This document shows, piece after piece, positions 6,659 to 10,298 of a stretch of 10,298 bases of DNA. The notes under the pieces are model-generated. The model saw only the letters and a list, made by a program, of their open reading frames with translations. It did not search any database and was not told the DNA's origin. Source of the stretch: Chloroflexota bacterium. GTDB taxonomy: Bacteria > Chloroflexota > Chloroflexia > JAMDCE01. The DNA lies in contig JAMDCE010000414.1 of NCBI GenBank assembly GCA_023489135.1, forward strand, positions 1,022-11,319, in the 5' to 3' direction. Numbering within the stretch: the stretch's first letter is position 1; each line of letters starts with the position of its first letter. A program made the position numbers and the translations under genes.

Positions 6659-7450
6659 GTGGCCTTCACCGCAACGGTGACTCTAAGGAGCAGGTACCAG
6701 GGGTTACGGGGGTCCGCCAGGAGCGCTCTCGGCTTCCTGGCGGCCGGGCTGGTGCTGATGGTCGCCTGGACCATCCTTTCGAGCATCTTTCCCTCGTTCC
6801 TGTTCCCCCCGATTCACGGGATTGTAGAAGCGCTGCAAAAGCTGGCCGTCAAGGGAGTGCTGCTCGATGCTTCGTTAGCGACCGTCAAGACCGTCGCTCT
6901 TGGCAGCGCATTGGCTTTGGTAGTTGGGATTTTGGCCGGCTTTGCCCTGCAGATGCGCGAGAGCGTGGTCAAGCCCATCGTCAACCTGTTTCAGATAGTC
7001 CCCAATATCGTCTGGGCGCTGTTGGCGGTGACCTGGTTCGGGCTCACCCCGTTCTCCGTCGTGTTCGTCGTGGTAGCCGTCGGGTTCCCTATCATCGGGT
7101 TCAATACCTGGGAAGGACTAAAAAATGTCGACCGCGAGCTCAAGGAGATGGCTCTCTCGGTGAACGCCAAACGAGATATGGTAATCAGACACGTCGTCCT
7201 TCCCAGCCTGACCCCGTATCTGATGGGGGGCGTGCGAGTGACGGTGGGGTTCGCCTGGAAAGCGAGCGTCCTGGCCGAACTCGTCACCGGCAACGCCGGC
7301 ATCGGCCACTCCCTCTTCGATTCGTGGGAGAAGCCCAACACCACCGAGGTCTTTGCCTACACCCTGTGGTTGGTTGTTCTTATGTGGGCCTCCGAGTATG
7401 GCCTCATAAGGCCGGTGGAATCGTACCTCACGCGGTGGAGGGTATCGTGA
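6659..7450 (+). CDS. ABC transporter permease, NitT/TauT (SsuC/TauC) type, first copy
   Basis: An inner-membrane subunit of the importer, 263 residues. It starts with GTG, preceded by AGGAGA (6648-6653). About six membrane segments are visible, near residues 24-44, 76-98, 108-128, 131-149, 186-208 and 231-250. The cytoplasmic EAA-type coupling loop is EMALSVNAKRDMVIRHVVLPS (163-183 region), with Asn where the motif usually has Gly. The GVRVTVGFAWKASVLAEL stretch (191-208) is typical of SsuC-like permeases. Its stop overlaps the GTG start of the second permease (GTGA, 7447-7450). It is clearly homologous to that protein, so the transporter probably has a heterodimeric membrane domain. Confidence 0.95.
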   Translation: MAFTATVTLRSRYQGLRGSARSALGFLAAGLVLMVAWTILSSIFPSFLFPPIHGIVEALQKLAVKGVLLDASLATVKTVALGSALALVVGILAGFALQMRESVVKPIVNLFQIVPNIVWALLAVTWFGLTPFSVVFVVVAVGFPIIGFNTWEGLKNVDRELKEMALSVNAKRDMVIRHVVLPSLTPYLMGGVRVTVGFAWKASVLAELVTGNAGIGHSLFDSWEKPNTTEVFAYTLWLVVLMWASEYGLIRPVESYLTRWRVS

Positions 7451-8229
7451 TACTCTCTTCTCGACTCACGGGTAACAGGCGTAGGATTGCGCTCTATGTC
7501 GATCGCCTGGGAATACTGATCGCCATATCTATAGTCGTGCTCGTCTGGAGCGCCATCGCGGCTATCCAGCCTCCAAAGCTGTTTCCTCCCATCCGAGACA
7601 TCCTGGCAGTCCTTTACGGGCTGTTCTCCGACGGCAGTATAGTCGGCGCCACGCTCAGCACCGTGAGGACGATAGCTCTGGGAAGCGTCCTGGCCCTTGT
7701 GATCGGCCTTCTTGGGGGTTTTGCGCTGCGCTCGGCCGAGGGAATCTGCAAGCCGTTGGTAAACGTGTTCCAGAGTGTGCCTCCGGTCATCTGGTCGTTG
7801 TTCGCCCTTATCTGGTTCGGCGAGTCGCCGTTCACCCTGCTGGCGGTCATCACCGCCATCGGGTTTCCCATCGTGGCCCTGAATGCCTGGGAGGGGTTGA
7901 AGAGCGTGGACGTACAGCTGACTGAGATGGCTGCATCCCTGCAGTCAAACCGCACGATGATGCTCAGGCACGTGGTAATGCCCAGCCTCGTCCCATACCT
8001 TATGGCCGGGGTGAGGGTTATGGTGGGCTTTGCCTGGAAGGCCAGCATACTGGCCGAACTACTGGTAAGGGCCCAGGGCATAGGCTTCAACCTGTATATG
8101 GCCTGGTCATACGCTAGAACGGCGGAGGTTCTGGCCTGGACGTTGTGGCTGGCCGTCCTTATGTGGACCACGGAATACGCGATCATACGGCCGGTGGAGG
8201 CGTATCTGACGCGCTGGAAGATGACGTAA
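7447..8229 (+). CDS. ABC transporter permease, NitT/TauT (SsuC/TauC) type, second copy
   Basis: A second inner-membrane subunit, 260 residues. GTG 7447 is preferred over starts further upstream because it overlaps the first permease's stop by GTGA and gives a family-length protein aligning end to end with that permease. Membrane segments lie near 21-40, 74-95, 105-125, 127-146, 183-205 and 227-246, and the EAA loop is EMAASLQSNRTMMLRHVVMPS (160-180). Blocks shared with the first copy include LGS.LALV.G.L.GFAL, VP..IW, GVRV.VGFAWKAS.LAEL and RPVE.YLTRW, so the pair arose by duplication and then diverged. The 73 bp that follow hold a small hairpin and the ribosome binding site of the next gene. 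Confidence 0.95.
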   Translation: MILSSRLTGNRRRIALYVDRLGILIAISIVVLVWSAIAAIQPPKLFPPIRDILAVLYGLFSDGSIVGATLSTVRTIALGSVLALVIGLLGGFALRSAEGICKPLVNVFQSVPPVIWSLFALIWFGESPFTLLAVITAIGFPIVALNAWEGLKSVDVQLTEMAASLQSNRTMMLRHVVMPSLVPYLMAGVRVMVGFAWKASILAELLVRAQGIGFNLYMAWSYARTAEVLAWTLWLAVLMWTTEYAIIRPVEAYLTRWKMT

Positions 8230-8258
8230 GAATCGATTGGCGAAGCGGTAAGGGAGAG

Positions 8259-8285
8259 GGGAGCGAGAAGCTCCCAGAAGCTGCC
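8259..8285 (+). repeat. intergenic hairpin and tandem 10-bp repeat
   Basis: GGGAGC (8259-8264) and GCTCCC (8270-8275) form a perfect 6-bp stem around a 5-base loop. AGAAGCTCCC (8266-8275) is repeated in tandem as AGAAGCTGCC (8276-8285) with one mismatch. No T-tract follows, so an intrinsic terminator is unlikely. It might stabilise the upstream mRNA or modulate expression of the next gene, whose AGGAGG lies at 8289-8294. Confidence 0.35.
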
Positions 8286-8302
8286 AAGAGGAGGAAGCAC
8301 TT

Positions 8303-9574
8303 ATGAAGATCTCGATGCCCTTTGGCGCCGGGCAACAGGAATGCGAGGTGCCAGACGGTATGCGCGTAACCATCGCCGTGCCGCCTTGCTCAGGATTAGA
8401 GGCGGGGGACGAAACGGAGGAAGTGGCAGCGGCCCTCGCCAAACCCATCGGCTCCCGCGCACTACGAGAGATGGCACAGCCGGGGCAGAGCGTAGCCATC
8501 GCCGTCGACGATTACACGCGGCCGACCCCGACCGCCAAGATTCTGCCACTCGTATTGAATGAGCTTGAAGCGGGCGGCGTGAGGCTAGAAGATGTGACCG
8601 TCTTCACCGGCAGCGGCCTGCACCGTCCCAGTCGGGCCGAAGAGGTCAAGCGGATAGTGGGCGACGGGCTCTTCGGGTCGCTGAGAGTGATCAACCATAA
8701 CGCCGAGGATGAGTCCCGTCTGATGGATATTGGGGCGACCAGGCGCGGGACACGGGTGCGGATCAACAAAGCGTTTGCCCAGGCCGATTTGAAGGTGTCG
8801 ATAGGCATTGTAGAGCCGCACCACGTCGCGGGCTGGAGCGGCGGAGCGAAGAGCGTGCTACCCGGCGTATCCTCCAAGGAGACCATACTGCACAACCACG
8901 GCCTGGCTCGATTGGGCGGTGGCCTGGGAGTTGGGATCGGCAACCCGGTTTACGAGGACATGCAGGAGGCTGCTTTAATGGCCGGGTTGCGGTTCATCTG
9001 CAACGTGGTACTGAACGAGAAGCAAAGGATAATGAAGTGCTTTGCCGGCGTGTTATTGGAGACGCACAAAGCGGCCATCGTCGCCGCCGGCGATCTCCTG
9101 CGCTTCAGCATTCCGAAGCCAGCCGACGTGGTGGTGGTCTCACCTGGCGGCGCGCCTCGCGATTCCAACTTCTGGCAGACCGAGGGCAAAGGCATGGCGC
9201 GGGGCGTTCCGGCGGTTCGAGAGGGTGGGGTGCTGGTCACGGTCGGCGAATGCAAAGACGGAGTGGGCCAGGAGGAATTTGAGCAGGAGATGAAAGAATT
9301 CTCCAGCGTCGACCGTGTGATCGAAGAATTTGCCGACCTCGAATTCACGGTGACGCGATACAAGCGGTTCACGCTGGCCAAGGCAGCGCAGAGGGCGAGA
9401 CTGGTGCTGGTCTCCAGTGGCATGGGACCGGAGAAGATGCCGGGTTTCCCGATGGCCTACACAAATACCTTGCAAGCAGCGCTTGACCTGGCCCTGGAAA
9501 GGGTCGGTAGTACCGCCGACGTAGTGGTGGCTCCCAGCGCCGCAGCGGTGCTACTGGAAGTCGGAGGAAACTGA
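8303..9574 (+). CDS. LarA-like nickel-pincer racemase family protein (DUF2088)
   Basis: The LarA family racemises or epimerises alpha-hydroxy acids by hydride transfer through a Ni-pincer nucleotide bound to a lysine. The 423-residue length is normal. ATG 8303 follows AGGAGG (8289-8294). Family motifs in order: DDYTRP (69-74, with the substrate-binding Asp/Arg region), GLHRPSRAEEVKRIVGD (105-121, H107), EPHHVAGWSGGAKSVLPG (171-188, H173/H174 and K183) and HNHG (197-200, H199). H107, H174, K183 and H199 fall within one residue of the catalytic positions known in Lactobacillus plantarum LarA (H108, H174, K184, H200), so the protein looks catalytically complete. It needs the cofactor enzymes LarB, LarC and LarE, none of which is in the window. 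Family relatives act on several 2-hydroxyacids and sugars-derived acids, so lactate should not be assumed. The gene lies 3 bp before the OCD-family gene. Confidence 0.92.
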   Translation: MKISMPFGAGQQECEVPDGMRVTIAVPPCSGLEAGDETEEVAAALAKPIGSRALREMAQPGQSVAIAVDDYTRPTPTAKILPLVLNELEAGGVRLEDVTVFTGSGLHRPSRAEEVKRIVGDGLFGSLRVINHNAEDESRLMDIGATRRGTRVRINKAFAQADLKVSIGIVEPHHVAGWSGGAKSVLPGVSSKETILHNHGLARLGGGLGVGIGNPVYEDMQEAALMAGLRFICNVVLNEKQRIMKCFAGVLLETHKAAIVAAGDLLRFSIPKPADVVVVSPGGAPRDSNFWQTEGKGMARGVPAVREGGVLVTVGECKDGVGQEEFEQEMKEFSSVDRVIEEFADLEFTVTRYKRFTLAKAAQRARLVLVSSGMGPEKMPGFPMAYTNTLQAALDLALERVGSTADVVVAPSAAAVLLEVGGN

Positions 9575-9577
9575 ACT

Positions 9578-10298
9578 ATGACCTTACTTCTTACCAACGC
9601 CGACGTCGCCAAGATTATAGATATGCGTCGCTGTCTGGAGGTCCTGGAGGAGGCCTACAAGGACCTTGGCCGGGACGAGGCAGTCAACCGCATCCGGTCG
9701 GATATGTACGTTCCTACGCCGAAGCCAGGGGCCTATTACCTTCTGAAGACGATGGAGGGCGCGGTAGTCAGGCAAGGCGTATCGGCCATTCGCATATCCT
9801 CGGATATATGGGTGGAGCGTGACGTCGACGGCCACCACCGAATCGATCGCGTGCCGGCGCAGCCCAGCGGAAAATACGTCGGCCTGGTCTTGCTGTTCAG
9901 CATCGATACGTGCCAGCTGGTGGCGATCATCCACGGAGGACTGCTCCAGCAGTATCGCGTCGGGGCCACCTATGGCCTGGGGACGAAGGTGCTTGCACGC
10001 CAAGACGCAGCTCGGGTGGCGGTATTGGGCAGCGCCGGCCAGGCCCGGTCACAATTGACGGCGGTGGCCGCGGTGCGGAATCTGACCTCGGTTCACGTCT
10101 ACAGCCCGACGCGGGAGCATCGCGAAGGATTCGCCAAGGAGATGTCCGCTCGCCTGGCACTGGATATCATCCCGACTGAGGAACCTCGCGCGGCTTTGCA
10201 AGGGGCGGACATAGTGATAGCAGCGACCAGCGCCGCCGAACCGGTCTTTTCATCGTCATGGCTGGAGCCGGGGACGCACGTGCACATTACTCAGCCCC
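9578..10298 (+). CDS. ornithine cyclodeaminase/mu-crystallin family protein, 3' end cut by window edge
   Basis: An open frame from ATG 9578 to the right edge gives 240 residues; family members have about 310-350, so roughly 70-110 are missing. The family comprises NAD(P)-dependent enzymes acting on amino or imino acids (ornithine cyclodeaminase, alanine dehydrogenase, ketimine reductase). The N-terminal substrate domain includes MEGAVVRQGVSAIRISSD (59-76). The Rossmann domain begins at VAVLGSAGQARSQL (147-160), a GxxGQA nucleotide-binding loop, preceded by the typical YRVGATYGLGTKVLAR segment. Where many members carry a substrate-contacting Lys (a KvvS-like strand), this protein appears to have R72 in ALRISSD-like context, suggesting a subfamily other than true ornithine cyclodeaminase. 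It follows the LarA-like gene by 3 bp, with GGAGG (9563-9567) in that gene's last codons as ribosome binding site. The product is unknown beyond the family. Confidence 0.92.
   Translation, partial: MTLLLTNADVAKIIDMRRCLEVLEEAYKDLGRDEAVNRIRSDMYVPTPKPGAYYLLKTMEGAVVRQGVSAIRISSDIWVERDVDGHHRIDRVPAQPSGKYVGLVLLFSIDTCQLVAIIHGGLLQQYRVGATYGLGTKVLARQDAARVAVLGSAGQARSQLTAVAAVRNLTSVHVYSPTREHREGFAKEMSARLALDIIPTEEPRAALQGADIVIAATSAAEPVFSSSWLEPGTHVHITQP

Noticed and set aside
7324..7446. Upstream extension of the second permease
   Set aside because: It would overlap the first permease by over 120 bp and add 41 residues with no membrane-protein character; the GTG at 7447 gives family length and a GTGA overlap.
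8259..8275. Rho-independent terminator after the permeases
   Set aside because: The stem is only 6 bp and is followed by AGAAGCTGCC, not a T-tract.
1..10298. CRISPR array, tRNA/rRNA, insertion sequence or phage attachment site
   Set aside because: No regularly spaced repeats, cloverleaf-like sequence, transposase or terminal inverted repeat was found on reading both strands.

Overview
The window is about 60% G+C by eye and gene-dense, with every recognisable gene on the + strand. Strong Shine-Dalgarno sites, ATG/GTG starts, stop-start overlaps and lipoprotein signal peptides followed by an Ala/Pro/Lys-rich linker indicate a free-living bacterium. The mix of UbiD, FCD-type GntR, NitT/TauT-type ABC transporter, LarA-like and ornithine-cyclodeaminase-like genes resembles accessory catabolic loci of Chloroflexota (Dehalococcoidia/SAR202-like) or anaerobic Firmicutes/Desulfo-type genomes. 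That placement is an inference of low to moderate confidence; no phylogenetic marker is present.

Layout: (1) 3-1343, a UbiD-family prenyl-FMN decarboxylase cut by the left edge. (2) 1344-1429, an AT-richer spacer with a good sigma70-type promoter and three GATACA repeats, leading into a GntR/FCD regulator (1430-2128). (3) 2129-2335, a 207-bp non-coding stretch with a 20-bp imperfect palindrome and a strong ribosome binding site. (4) 2336-2729, a wrecked solute-binding lipoprotein gene: an intact signal peptide joined out of frame to the C-terminal end of a PotD-like binding protein, with the middle missing. (5) 2752-4646, a small 2x[4Fe-4S] ferredoxin overlapping a SdhA/AprA-type flavoprotein. 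(6) 4650-8229, a complete NitT/TauT-type importer: ATPase, binding lipoprotein and two different permeases. (7) 8303-9574, a LarA-like protein. (8) 9578 to the right edge, the first 240 residues of an ornithine cyclodeaminase/mu-crystallin family protein. No gene-free stretch exceeds 300 bases. I see no tRNA, rRNA, CRISPR, IS element or attachment site.

How it may work together (inference): from 2752 onward the genes are so tightly packed (overlaps or gaps of 3 to 73 bp) that they probably form one transcript. It would import a small anionic organic compound and process it with a ferredoxin-coupled flavoprotein, a Ni-pincer-type racemase/epimerase and an NAD(P)-dependent OCD-family enzyme. 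The UbiD decarboxylase and the GntR/FCD regulator sit just upstream. The substrate cannot be read from sequence. The points most worth a second look are the internally deleted binding-protein gene beside an intact transporter of another family, the ferredoxin/flavoprotein pair with a changed active-site motif, and the combination of LarA-like and OCD-like enzymes with this importer.
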